Below are positions 43,159 to 51,401 of a DNA stretch of 64,000 bases, one piece after another. The DNA is from Amycolatopsis echigonensis (GTDB lineage Bacteria; Actinomycetota; Actinomycetes; Mycobacteriales; Pseudonocardiaceae): positions 62,001-126,000 of the forward strand of contig NZ_JACJHR010000013.1 of NCBI RefSeq assembly GCF_014174495.1, given 5' to 3'. Every line of letters starts with the position of its first letter. Position 1 is the first letter of the stretch. A model generated the notes under the pieces. It worked only from the letters and a program-made list of their open reading frames with translations. It made no database searches and was not told where the DNA came from. The position numbers and the translations under genes are program-made.

Positions 43159-44682
43159 TCAGCCGCGCTGGATGAACCGCAGCGTCGGGAACATCATGCC
43201 GGTGATCGGCGTGACGGTGATGCCCTTGACGCTGAAGTAGAGGTTGTCGGCCTGGTACCAGACGTTCCACCAGGCGAGGTCCACGAGCTTGGCGTTGAGC
43301 TGCTTGAGCACCGCGGTCTGCGCCGGGCCGGGCAGGGCCTGCTGCGCCTGCCGCACGAGCGCCTTCACCTCCGGGAAGGCGTCCACCGACGGCTTCGGGT
43401 TGTACCACTGCGCCGAGGTGACCTGGTCGGTCAGCGTGGCCATGTCGTTGCCGTCCATCGCGATCACCGCGAGGAACATCGGGTACGTCGGCGCGTTCTT
43501 CTGGTAGTCGGGCATCGACATGTTCTGCCAGTCGACCTTGATGCCCAGCTGCCCGAACGTCTGCTCGGCGGCGGGCTGCCACGCCTGGAAGATCGTGGAC
43601 ATCGGCATCTTGAGGCTGAACCCGTTCGGATAGCCCGCTTCGGCGAGCAGCTGCTTGGCCTTGCCGAGGTCGGTCTGGTACTTGCCGTTGCCCGCCGGGT
43701 CGTACACCTGGCTGCCGCTCGGCCACAGCTGGTCGGTGACCGTGCCGGCATCGTTGCCCACCGCCTTGAGGATCCCGGCCGCGTCGAAGGCGTAGGAGAT
43801 CGCCTGCCGCACGCGCTGGTCGCCGAGCGCCTTCACCTGGCTGCCGGTGCGGTCGGCGAACTGCACGCCGACCCACGACGCCGGTTTCTTCGCGACGTTC
43901 CAGCCGTTCTGCTGTGCCTTCGGCAGGTTGGCCGCGTTGGCGAACTGGACGTTCAGCTGGCCGGACAGCATCGCGTTGAAACTGGCCGCCTGGTCGGTGA
44001 TCGGGAACAGCCGCACAGTCGGGAAGGGGTAGGTGGCGCTGTCCCAATGCTTCGCACGCTTCTTGAAGACGTACTGCGACTGCGGCTGCGAGGACGCCTT
44101 GTCGAAGGTGTACGGACCGGAGCCGTCCGGAGCGTTGGCGAGGGAATTGGCCTTGATCGCCTTGGGCGAGGCCATCCAGCTGCGCCCGAGCCCCATGAAG
44201 TAGAGGAGTGCGTCGTCGCGTTCGGACAGGGTGAGCACGACCGTCGACGGGTCTTTCGCCTCGACGCTCTTCACGTCGATGTAAGCCTGGCCGGACCGAG
44301 TGCCCGCCTTGAGGTGGTTGAGGTTCTCGACCGCCGCGGCGGCGTCGAACTTCTGGCCGTCGTCGAACGCGACGTCGTCGCGCAGGTGCAGGGTCAGGGT
44401 CAGCCGGTCGGCCGACCAGTCCCACGACTTCGCGAGCGCGGGCACCGGCTTGGCGTCCTTGTCCAGGGCCACCAGCGGGTCGTAGACCGCGGACAGGTAC
44501 GGGCCGTCGAAGCCGATGTCGGCGTTGGCCGGATCCCACGACGTCACGTCGAGGAACACGCCCGCCTTCAGCTCGTCGGTGCCCGCGCCCGCCCCGGCGG
44601 CGCCCGAGCCGGTGCATCCGGCGATCGCGAGCAGCGCCGCGGCGGCCGCCGCGAACAACGCCGCTGTCCTTGTCCTCGTCAT
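43159..44682 (-). CDS. Extracellular substrate-binding lipoprotein (ABC family 5, peptide/opine type)
   Basis: 507 aa. The lipobox LAIAGC (Cys23) follows a short signal, so the mature protein is lipid-anchored on the outside of the membrane. The family-5 fold is recognisable from LTLTLHLRDDVAFDDGQKFDA, VFKKRAKHWD, VRQAISYAFD and AKQLLAEAGYPNGF. These proteins capture peptides, opines, nickel or small glycosides. It heads the importer operon, and the GTCnACG motif at 44786 lies 104 bases upstream of its start. Confidence 0.9.
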   Translation of the reverse strand: MTRTRTAALFAAAAAALLAIAGCTGSGAAGAGAGTDELKAGVFLDVTSWDPANADIGFDGPYLSAVYDPLVALDKDAKPVPALAKSWDWSADRLTLTLHLRDDVAFDDGQKFDAAAAVENLNHLKAGTRSGQAYIDVKSVEAKDPSTVVLTLSERDDALLYFMGLGRSWMASPKAIKANSLANAPDGSGPYTFDKASSQPQSQYVFKKRAKHWDSATYPFPTVRLFPITDQAASFNAMLSGQLNVQFANAANLPKAQQNGWNVAKKPASWVGVQFADRTGSQVKALGDQRVRQAISYAFDAAGILKAVGNDAGTVTDQLWPSGSQVYDPAGNGKYQTDLGKAKQLLAEAGYPNGFSLKMPMSTIFQAWQPAAEQTFGQLGIKVDWQNMSMPDYQKNAPTYPMFLAVIAMDGNDMATLTDQVTSAQWYNPKPSVDAFPEVKALVRQAQQALPGPAQTAVLKQLNAKLVDLAWWNVWYQADNLYFSVKGITVTPITGMMFPTLRFIQRG

Positions 44683-44785
44683 TGAGTCCCTCTCTCAGGG
44701 TGCTGGACCGCCGGCGGGGCCGCTCGGCGCCCCGCCCGGAACGGCGGGCCTTCGAGTGCGGCCCGGCTCGCCGCGGTGCCGGATA

Positions 44786-44801
44786 GTCTACGATTGTCGG
44801 C
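44786..44801. promoter_or_regulatory. GTCnACGnnCGTnGAC motif, site A (ABC operon)
   Basis: GTCTACGATTGTCGGC, followed by TAAAAAA; 10 of 12 consensus positions match. It lies 104 bases before the binding-protein start, beyond the end of the methyltransferase-like gene. Confidence 0.6.
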
Positions 44802-44853
44802 TAAAAAATCAACGGGCCGGATGCGTTCGTTATCTCCGGCCGGGAGGCCGTTT

Positions 44854-45828
44854 TCAGACGGCGTCGGCGACCAGCACGCGCGGGCTTCCGGGCAGTGCGA
44901 GGACATCGCATACACGCCATCCCGCCCCGTGGAGCCATTCGCGGACTTCCGCCTCCGGATAGACGACGGTTCCGTCGATCACGAAGTACTCCCCCGCGTG
45001 CAGCGCGTCGATCGGGCGCTGCCGTTCGTTGTCGTCGAGGAAGAAGTCCAGCAGCAGCAACGTCGCTCCGTCCGCGGCAGCGGCGCGCGCGTTGGCCAGG
45101 ATCTTCCGGTTCTGCTCCGCGGTGAACCGGTGCACGACGTGGTTCACCATCACCAGATCGTGCTCTCCGCCCGGTGCCGCGGATTCGGTCGGCGCGGGGT
45201 CGATGCTCGTGCGATCCGCGAGCCCGGCCGCGTTCACCGCGTCAGTGATCCCTTGCGTGGACTCAGTGCCGAAAACGAAGCGGGCGGTCAGTGCGGGATT
45301 CGCCTGCAGCGCGCCGATCGCGAATTCCGGCGACAATCCGCCCAGATCGAGCATGCTGCGGTACGGCGAGAAATCGAACGCCCGCGCGAGCATCGACGCG
45401 TGCAGCGCGTTGTAGCGCATCACGCCCGCCATGAACGTCGCCCAGCGGCCCTCGTCCAGCCGGAGGTCGCCCGGTTTGCCACTGTCCACAGTGGCGTCGA
45501 ACTGGAGCCAGTGACCGTAGCTGATTTCGTTGAGGAAGGTCAGGAACGGCGCCAGATCCGTGCCGCCCCCGCCGAGGTACTCCCGCGCGTCCTCGGCCAG
45601 CTCGTAGCGGCCGTCGGTGCGTTCCAGCAGGCCTCGCGCGTTCATCGCGTCGGCGAGGATGCGGGTCAGCTGCTCGCCCTTGCCGGTGGCCGCGGCGAGT
45701 TCCGGGACCGTGCGCGGACCGTCGGCGAGCGCGCGGAACAAACCGATCCGCGAGGCGGCGAACAACTGTTTCGCGCCCATGTACCCGATGGCGATGTCGA
45801 CGATGCGGTCCGGCGCAGGTTTCGTCAT
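44854..45828 (-). CDS. Methyltransferase-fold protein with winged-helix dimerisation domain (O-methyltransferase family 2-like)
   Basis: 324 aa from ATG 45828, preceded by GAGGAGCC. Residues about 10-95 form the winged-helix dimerisation domain of plant/actinobacterial O-methyltransferases (LFRALADGPRTVPELAAATG, LTRILADAMNARGLLERTDGRYEL). The Rossmann domain begins at LDLGGLSPEF, where the usual GGGxG SAM loop is GGLSP, and HDLVMVNHVVHRFT and LLLLDFFLDD follow in normal order. The degenerate glycine loop makes SAM-dependent methylation uncertain; lyase- or decarboxylase-type relatives exist in this family. Site B (45884) lies 56 bases upstream, so it is probably a single-gene unit of the cluster regulon. 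Confidence 0.78.
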   Translation of the reverse strand: MTKPAPDRIVDIAIGYMGAKQLFAASRIGLFRALADGPRTVPELAAATGKGEQLTRILADAMNARGLLERTDGRYELAEDAREYLGGGGTDLAPFLTFLNEISYGHWLQFDATVDSGKPGDLRLDEGRWATFMAGVMRYNALHASMLARAFDFSPYRSMLDLGGLSPEFAIGALQANPALTARFVFGTESTQGITDAVNAAGLADRTSIDPAPTESAAPGGEHDLVMVNHVVHRFTAEQNRKILANARAAAADGATLLLLDFFLDDNERQRPIDALHAGEYFVIDGTVVYPEAEVREWLHGAGWRVCDVLALPGSPRVLVADAV

Positions 45829-45883
45829 GTGGCGGCTCCTCACGGCGTCGGGGATGCCTCTCCGGGCACCCCGGGGAGCTTTA

Positions 45884-45899
45884 GTCTACGCACGTCGAC
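45884..45899. promoter_or_regulatory. GTCnACGnnCGTnGAC motif, site B (methyltransferase-like gene)
   Basis: GTCTACGCACGTCGAC, a full match to all 12 consensus positions, followed by AAAAAACA. It lies 56 bases before the methyltransferase-like start codon. Confidence 0.65.
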
Positions 45900-45916
45900 A
45901 AAAAACACCAGCCCCT

Positions 45917-46873
45917 TCACCAGGTTCCGTCGGCGGCGACTTCGCGATCGAGCCACAGGTCCCTCGTCAGCTCGCGGATCCGGTCCGCGCCGACGCGTTC
46001 CAGCAAGGCGAGCGCGCCCGCGTTGTCCTCCAGTTGCGCCAGCCGCGATACGCCCACGAGGACGTTCGCGGTCACGGGATTGGCCAGGCAGAAGGCAATT
46101 CCCAGCTGCGCGGGGGACGCGTCCAGTTCGCCGGCGATCCGCCGCACCGTCGGCCAAGCAGCGGCGATCTTCTCCCGGATGCCGCCGACGTCCGCGCCGA
46201 TCTTGCGATTCGGCTTCAGATTCCCGACCAGCAAACCGCCTTCGAAAATATCCGACGCCTGCAGCGTCAACTCGCCGGAAGCGAACAGCGGCGCATAGAA
46301 CTCGCCTTCGGCCATCGACCGGCGCACAAGCCCGTATTTGAGCTGCGCGAAGGTCGGCGGCGCGAGACCTTTCTTGCGCGCAATGGCAAAAGCTGTGCGC
46401 AGATCGTCAATGCGCCAATTGTTCACGCCCCACGCGCGGAACCGGCCAGCCTCCATCTGCTCGGTGACATCCGCGACGACCCGCTCGAGATCGATTTCGC
46501 CGAAGTAGTCGCCGACCACGACCAGATCGGCCGACTCGACACCGACGCGTTCCAGCGAGGTGTTCATCTGCTGCCCGAAGCCGACGTTCGGGTAGTCCCA
46601 GAGCCACAGTTTCCCGCAGTAGAGCCAATCCTCACGGGCGAGCCCGGCCTCGCGCACCGCGCGGCCGAAGATCTGATCGGTCGTGGAGCCCTCGGCGTGC
46701 GGGCCCATGTCGTAGTGCGCGACGTCGAAGAAGGCGTGGCCAAGTTCGGCCGCGCGGGCGATCAGCGCCACCGCGTCGCCGAATTCCATCCGGTCCCAGG
46801 TGTTCCACGAGCCGAGCGACAACGCCGGCACGCGCGGGAACGCCGGGCCCAGTCCGGGTCGATCCGTCTCCAC
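45917..46873 (-). CDS. Aldo/keto-reductase-like protein without the usual catalytic His
   Basis: 318 aa, TIM-barrel AKR fold. It has SLGSWNTWDRMEF at strand 1, FFDVAHYDMG for the Asp/Tyr segment, CGKLWLW for the catalytic Lys, AWGVNNWRIDD, and GVSRLAQLEDNAGAL near the cofactor site. The strand-4 His of AKRs is replaced (VVVGDYFG), and Asp and Tyr are spaced four rather than five apart. The product of 50401 is a paralogue with the same changes. It may be an AKR with altered chemistry or a non-redox relative. The GTG start has GGAGG upstream. It is divergent from an SDR gene, with site C between them. Confidence 0.75.
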   Translation of the reverse strand: METDRPGLGPAFPRVPALSLGSWNTWDRMEFGDAVALIARAAELGHAFFDVAHYDMGPHAEGSTTDQIFGRAVREAGLAREDWLYCGKLWLWDYPNVGFGQQMNTSLERVGVESADLVVVGDYFGEIDLERVVADVTEQMEAGRFRAWGVNNWRIDDLRTAFAIARKKGLAPPTFAQLKYGLVRRSMAEGEFYAPLFASGELTLQASDIFEGGLLVGNLKPNRKIGADVGGIREKIAAAWPTVRRIAGELDASPAQLGIAFCLANPVTANVLVGVSRLAQLEDNAGALALLERVGADRIRELTRDLWLDREVAADGTW

Positions 46874-46902
46874 GATTCCTCCTGCGAGTCAAGGGATTTA
46901 TT

Positions 46903-46918
46903 TTCTACGCTTGTATAC
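46903..46918. promoter_or_regulatory. GTCnACGnnCGTnGAC-like motif, site C (AKR/SDR divergon)
   Basis: TTCTACGCTTGTATAC, a degenerate match (9 of 12 consensus positions in the better strand), with TTATTTT and TATAAG flanks. It lies between the divergent AKR-like gene (30 bases) and the SDR gene (42 bases). Confidence 0.45.
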
Positions 46919-46959
46919 TATAAGCCCGCGAACCCCGCTCCCGGCGAAAGGAAACGACG

Positions 46960-47682
46960 ATGCCCGCTGCCCGTACCGTGCTGATCACCGGAGGCGCCGG
47001 CGGCATCGGCCGCGCGATCGGAGCCGCGTTCGCCCAGGGCGGCGATTCCGTGGTGCTCGCCGACCTCGACGGTGCCGAGGAAGCCGCGAAACCGCTGGGC
47101 GGGCGCGGAATCCGGCTGGACATCACCGACGAAACCGCGATCTCCGCTGCCCTCGACGAGGTCGGTCCGGTCGACGTCCTGGTCAACAACGCCGGCCTGT
47201 TGAGCGTCCATGGCCGGCTGCTGGACCTGCCCGGCGCGGACCTGCTGCGCATTCTCTCGACCAACGTGCACGGCACGTTCCTGATGACGCAGCTGGTCGC
47301 CCGCCGGATGGTCGAGCGCGGCGAACCGGGCGTCGTGGTGAACCTGTCCTCGATCGGCGGACGGCAGCCGACGCCGGGCATGGGCGGGTACGAAAGCAGC
47401 AAGGCGGCGGTGGACGCGCTGACCCGGTGGGCCGCGATCGAACTGGCGGAGCACGGGATCCGGGTGAACGCGGTCGCGCCCGGCCCGGTCGCGACGCCGA
47501 TGCTCGCCGCCGCGATGCCGCCCGGCTCGCCCGCGCACGACGCGTGGGTGGCGCGGATCCCGGACGGCCGGATGGCCGCGGTCGAGGACGTCGCCGCGGC
47601 GGTGGTGTTCCTGGCGAGCCCGGCCGCCGCGCACATCACCGGAACGAGCCTCCCGGTGGACGGCGGCCAGCTGCTGACCTGA
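46960..47682 (+). CDS. Short-chain dehydrogenase/reductase
   Basis: 240 aa classical SDR. TGGAGGIG (residues 10-17) binds the cofactor. LADLDGAEE provides the NAD-preferring Asp, NNAG lies near residue 76, the catalytic Ser is in NLSSIGG, and Tyr-Lys is in GYESSKAAV, followed by APGPVATPM. It oxidises or reduces a hydroxyl/ketone group. It is divergent from the AKR-like gene and shares the motif C region. A perfect 26-base hairpin follows 55 bases after its stop. Confidence 0.88.
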   Translation: MPAARTVLITGGAGGIGRAIGAAFAQGGDSVVLADLDGAEEAAKPLGGRGIRLDITDETAISAALDEVGPVDVLVNNAGLLSVHGRLLDLPGADLLRILSTNVHGTFLMTQLVARRMVERGEPGVVVNLSSIGGRQPTPGMGGYESSKAAVDALTRWAAIELAEHGIRVNAVAPGPVATPMLAAAMPPGSPAHDAWVARIPDGRMAAVEDVAAAVVFLASPAAAHITGTSLPVDGGQLLT

Positions 47683-47737
47683 GGCAGCCGTCCGTCGCGC
47701 CCGCCGACCCGCCACAAACCGCACCGGCCCCGGCCAG

Positions 47738-47792
47738 GTCCGTGAAGGACTCGTTGAGGGAATCTGATTCCCTCAACGAGTCCTTCACGGAC
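47738..47792. repeat. Perfect 26-base inverted repeat between convergent genes
   Basis: Arms 47738-47763 and 47767-47792 are perfectly complementary around a CTG loop. The right arm ends one base before the amidohydrolase stop codon (47794). It can serve as a bidirectional terminator, and its long perfect arms suggest a dispersed intergenic repeat of this genome. Confidence 0.8.
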
Positions 47793-47793
47793 G

Positions 47794-49155
47794 TTAGGCG
47801 ATCGTCCCGGGCAAACGCTCGTACACGATCTGTCCATCCAGGACCGTCAGGTCCACCTCGACCTCGGGCAGCTCGGCGGGGGTCACCGCGAACGGATCCG
47901 CGGACAGTACGCAGAGATCGGCCGCCATCCCCGGCGCGAGCGTGCCTTTCCACGACGCGGCCCCGTCCTGCTGAGCCGGGTGCACGGTGTAGCAGCGCAG
48001 CAGGGTTTCCATCCGCTGCCGCACGTCTTCGGCCGGGCCCATCCACTGGTCCGCCGCGGCGATTTCCTTGCGCCAGTCCGGCGGCAGGACCGGCGCGTCG
48101 GACGTCAGGCACAGCGGAACCCCGGCGTCCAACGCCTCCTGAAGCGGCCAGGCGGCCTCCGAACTACCGGGTCCCAGCGCCGTGTCGACCACCCCGGCGG
48201 TCCGCACCGCGATCCCGGCCTGAGCGGACAGCCCGACCCCCAGCCGGGCCATCCGCTTGAGCTGCGCCGCGTTCACCAGGTCGCCGTGGATGACGTAGTG
48301 GCCGAGATCGACGTCGCGTTCTTCCTGTGCCCGTTCGACGGCGTCCAGCATCAGCTCGATCGCCCGGTCGCCGGTCGCGTGCACGCCGACCTGGAGCCCG
48401 GCCTCGTGCGCGGTGCGGACCATCCGGGTGAAGTTTTCCTCGCGCTCCGGGTCGTCCGCGCCGCCGACGAGCAGGTGGGCATGGCTGCCGTCGGCGTAGC
48501 AGTGGTGGGTGTAGGCCGAGCGCATCGGCGGGATGCCGTCGGCGAAGATCTTCACTCCGCGGAAGTTCAGCCGGCGCGGATCCGGGCTCGATCCGTCCAC
48601 TGTGGTCAGTCCGGTGCGGAAGGTGTCGAAGGTGCTCGGGCCGTCGAGTTCGCCGTACAGCCAGAGCGCGGTCACCCGTGCCCGCAGGAGACCTTCGGCG
48701 GCCAGTTCCCGGTACTGCTCGACGACGGACATGCCGAACGCGCCGATGCGCCCGTCGTCCTCCCCCGGACCGAGACCGGGTTCGGTATAGCTCGTAATGC
48801 CCAGTGCGGCAAGGATTTCGCCCGCACGGAGGATCGCCGCCCGGCGTTCGGCGGCGGTGCGCAGCGGCTTTTCCGGGCCGGCTCCGGGCGTGCCGTCGTC
48901 GGCGAAGAGGGTGGCCGGCCACAGCGCGCCGAGCCAGGCGCCGTGCAGGTGCGCGTCGTTGATGCCCGGAAGCACCGCGCGGTCGCCGAGGTTGAGCACC
49001 TTCGTGCCGGGGCCGATCAGCTCCCGCACGTCGGCGTCGGTTCCGGCGCGCAGCACGCGTCCGTCCCGCACCGCCAGCGCGGTCGCGGGCGCGGCGCCGG
49101 CCATGGTGTGCACCGCCGCTGCCCGCACGACGAGGTCCGCAACTGAGGTCGGCAC
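47794..49155 (-). CDS. YtcJ-like amidohydrolase
   Basis: 453 aa from the GTG at 49155, which has CCAGGAG 6-9 bases upstream; an ATG at 49188 has none. The metal-dependent amidohydrolase fold is clear: the metal motif INDAHLHG, the later VGVHATGDRAIELML, YVIHGDLVN, and the final SDAPVLPPDW with the catalytic Asp. The pattern matches the YtcJ/exoenzyme-regulatory-type group of amidohydrolases with a long insert. It hydrolyses an amide, imide or cyclic urea; the substrate is unknown. Site D lies 38 bases upstream. It is convergent with the SDR gene. Confidence 0.87.
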   Translation of the reverse strand: MPTSVADLVVRAAAVHTMAGAAPATALAVRDGRVLRAGTDADVRELIGPGTKVLNLGDRAVLPGINDAHLHGAWLGALWPATLFADDGTPGAGPEKPLRTAAERRAAILRAGEILAALGITSYTEPGLGPGEDDGRIGAFGMSVVEQYRELAAEGLLRARVTALWLYGELDGPSTFDTFRTGLTTVDGSSPDPRRLNFRGVKIFADGIPPMRSAYTHHCYADGSHAHLLVGGADDPEREENFTRMVRTAHEAGLQVGVHATGDRAIELMLDAVERAQEERDVDLGHYVIHGDLVNAAQLKRMARLGVGLSAQAGIAVRTAGVVDTALGPGSSEAAWPLQEALDAGVPLCLTSDAPVLPPDWRKEIAAADQWMGPAEDVRQRMETLLRCYTVHPAQQDGAASWKGTLAPGMAADLCVLSADPFAVTPAELPEVEVDLTVLDGQIVYERLPGTIA

Positions 49156-49192
49156 AGGCGCTCCTGGAGGGATTCGGGGACTCGACATTTTT

Positions 49193-49208
49193 GTCGACGT
49201 CCGTAGAC
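49193..49208. promoter_or_regulatory. GTCnACGnnCGTnGAC motif, site D (amidohydrolase/ADH divergon)
   Basis: GTCGACGTCCGTAGAC, a full match to the 12 consensus positions, preceded by ATTTTT, the mirror of the A tract next to sites A and B. It lies 38 bases before the amidohydrolase start and 52 before the alcohol dehydrogenase start. Confidence 0.65.
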
Positions 49209-49259
49209 TAACCCATCACACGGCCGCTCAGGGCCCGCCAGTCCCCGGAAAGGTTTCCC

Positions 49260-50369
49260 ATGACCGTCCCGACTTCCACCCGCGCCGCGGTGCTGACCGA
49301 GCACGGCGCGCCGCTGGAGCTGACCGAACTCCCGCTGCCCGCCGCGCTCGAGGCCGGGGCGGCGCTGGTCCGCGTCTCGTGCGCGACGCTGTGCGGCACG
49401 GACGTGGAGATCTGGTCCGGGAAGATGAGTTTTCCAGGCATGCTGCCGATGGTGCTGGGCCACGAGATGGTCGGCGAAGTGGTCGCGGCCGGACCGGACA
49501 CGCGCGACGCACTCGGCCGGGAGATCGCTGTCGGGGCGAGGATCGGCTGGTCCGAATCGACCTGCGGCGAATGTTACGGCTGCACTGTGCTGCGTGAGCC
49601 GGTCGCGTGCTCGCGGCGCGGTTACGGATTCCTGCAGCGGTCCGACGTCCCGCCGTTCGCGACCGCCGGGTTGTGCGAATACGCCTACGTCGTCCCGGGC
49701 GCGGCGAAGCTGTTGCTGCCCGCCGAGGTGCCCGACACGTGGGCCGCGATGGCCGGGTGCGCGGCGAAAACCGTGCTGCGCGCGTTCGACCGCGTCGGCG
49801 GCGTCCGGCCCGGATCTCGCGTAGTGGTGCAGGGATCCGGCGCACTCGGCCTGTTCGCCACCGCGGTCGCGCACCTGAGCGGGGCGGGCAGCGTCACCAC
49901 CGTCGGCGCGCCCGCATCGCGACTTGAGCTGGCGAAGGAGTTCGGTGCCGACGAGGTGGTCGACGTCGCCGGGGGCTCGGACGCGATCGTCGAGCACGTC
50001 ACCGAATTGACCGGCGGCCGCGGCGGTGACCTCGTACTGGACTTCGCCGGTGCGCCGTCGATCGGCCGCGAGGCAGTCGCGATGGCGGCACAGCGCGGAC
50101 GGGTCGTGATCGTCGGGAGCACCGGGCCGGAGCCGACGCCGGTCCCGCTCGGCACGGTGATGGGCAAGGAACTGACCGTCGTCGGCTCGCTCAACGGCGA
50201 CATCGCCGATTACCACCATGCGATCGAGTTCTTCGGCTCGTTCGCCTCCCGGATGCCGTGGGACCGGCTGTTCGGCAGCCCGGTCGGCCTGTCCGGCGCG
50301 AGCGAGCGGATCGAGGCCATGCACCGGCTGAACGAGACGAAAGCCGTCGTCGATCCCCGTCTTCCCTGA
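49260..50369 (+). CDS. Zinc-dependent medium-chain alcohol dehydrogenase
   Basis: 369 aa. The catalytic zinc ligands are in CATLCGTDVE (Cys) and LGHEMVGEVV (His, Glu). The structural zinc loop is present with four Cys in STCGECYGC...VAC. The cofactor fold is VVVQGSGALGLFA, with LLDLAGAP-like DLVLDFAGAP later. It oxidises an alcohol or reduces a ketone with NAD(P). It leads an operon with the AKR-like gene, two esterases and an MFS pump. The ATG has a weak upstream GGAAAGG. Site D lies 52 bases before it. Confidence 0.88.
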   Translation: MTVPTSTRAAVLTEHGAPLELTELPLPAALEAGAALVRVSCATLCGTDVEIWSGKMSFPGMLPMVLGHEMVGEVVAAGPDTRDALGREIAVGARIGWSESTCGECYGCTVLREPVACSRRGYGFLQRSDVPPFATAGLCEYAYVVPGAAKLLLPAEVPDTWAAMAGCAAKTVLRAFDRVGGVRPGSRVVVQGSGALGLFATAVAHLSGAGSVTTVGAPASRLELAKEFGADEVVDVAGGSDAIVEHVTELTGGRGGDLVLDFAGAPSIGREAVAMAAQRGRVVIVGSTGPEPTPVPLGTVMGKELTVVGSLNGDIADYHHAIEFFGSFASRMPWDRLFGSPVGLSGASERIEAMHRLNETKAVVDPRLP

Positions 50370-50400
50370 TCGCCCTTCCCTTACGAGCCAAGGAGGTCTC

Positions 50401-51366
50401 GTGTCCGCATCCTCGCCGCTGCCCCGCCGCAAGGTCGGCAAGTCCGGTTTGGACGTTTCGCTGTTGTCGCTCGGTTCGTGGCATACCTACGACCGGATGG
50501 ATTTCGCCGACGCGGTCGCGATGGTCCGCGCCGCGGTCGAGGCCGGCGTGAACCTGTTCGACGTCGGCGTCTACGGCAGGCCCGGCCACCCGCCGGTGTT
50601 CACCGACGTGCTGTGGAGCGCGATCGTCCGCGCCGCGCGCATCCCGCGCGAGGACTACCTGGTCTCGGCGAAGCTGTGGATCGAAGGCTTCGGCGACCAG
50701 GGATTCCGGCCGCAGCTGGAAAACGCGTTCCTGCGCGGTGGTTTCGACGTCGCCGACCTGGTCATCCTCGGCGACCTGCGCCGCGACGACGTCGCCCTCG
50801 AGGATCTGGTCGAAGACCTCGCCGGGCTGACCCGGTCCGGCCTGATCCGGGCGTGGGGCGTGAACAACTGGTCGGCCGGGAACATCGCGCGGCTGCGCGA
50901 AATCGCCGAGGCCCTGCAGGTGCCCGGACCGCAGATCGCGCAGCTTAAGTACAGCATCGGCCGGCGGTCCATTCCGGACGGCGAGCCGTTCGCTCGGCTG
51001 TTCTCCGACGGTTTCGTCATGCAGGCCTCCGACGTGCTCGAGGGCGGCATCCTCGCCGGGCGCACCAAGCTGACCCGCGAGATCGGCCGGGACCCGGGCG
51101 ACGTCCGCAAACGCATCATCCGCGACGCGCCCAAGGTCGTGAAGGTCGCGGAGGAACTCGGCACGAGCGCGGCCCGGCTCGCGGTCGCGTTCACGCTGAC
51201 GCATCCCGCGAACGTCACGACCCTTTTCGGCGCGACCCGGATGGAACAGCTGGAGGACAACCTCGCCGCGGTCGAGCTGGTCGAGCAGGTCGGGGCCGAG
51301 CAGATCCGCGCGCTGGTGGAGCCGTTCTGGGCGGACCGCGACGCCGTCGATCCCGAGGGTCCCTGA
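50401..51366 (+). CDS. Aldo/keto-reductase-like protein, paralogue lacking the catalytic His
   Basis: 321 aa. It has SLGSWHTYDRMDF, LFDVGVYGRPGH for the Asp/Tyr segment, VSAKLW for the Lys, AWGVNNWSAGNI, and TTLFGATRMEQLEDNLAAV near the cofactor site. As in the product of 45917, the strand-4 His is Gly (VILGDLRR) and Asp-Tyr spacing is four. The two proteins align over their whole length by eye and probably act on related substrates or form a complex. The GTG start has AAGGAGG 5 bases upstream. It is the second gene of the ADH operon. Confidence 0.75.
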   Translation: MSASSPLPRRKVGKSGLDVSLLSLGSWHTYDRMDFADAVAMVRAAVEAGVNLFDVGVYGRPGHPPVFTDVLWSAIVRAARIPREDYLVSAKLWIEGFGDQGFRPQLENAFLRGGFDVADLVILGDLRRDDVALEDLVEDLAGLTRSGLIRAWGVNNWSAGNIARLREIAEALQVPGPQIAQLKYSIGRRSIPDGEPFARLFSDGFVMQASDVLEGGILAGRTKLTREIGRDPGDVRKRIIRDAPKVVKVAEELGTSAARLAVAFTLTHPANVTTLFGATRMEQLEDNLAAVELVEQVGAEQIRALVEPFWADRDAVDPEGP

Positions 51367-51401
51367 ACCACCGCCAATCCGCCCTCGCCGAGGAGGCTGT
51401 C

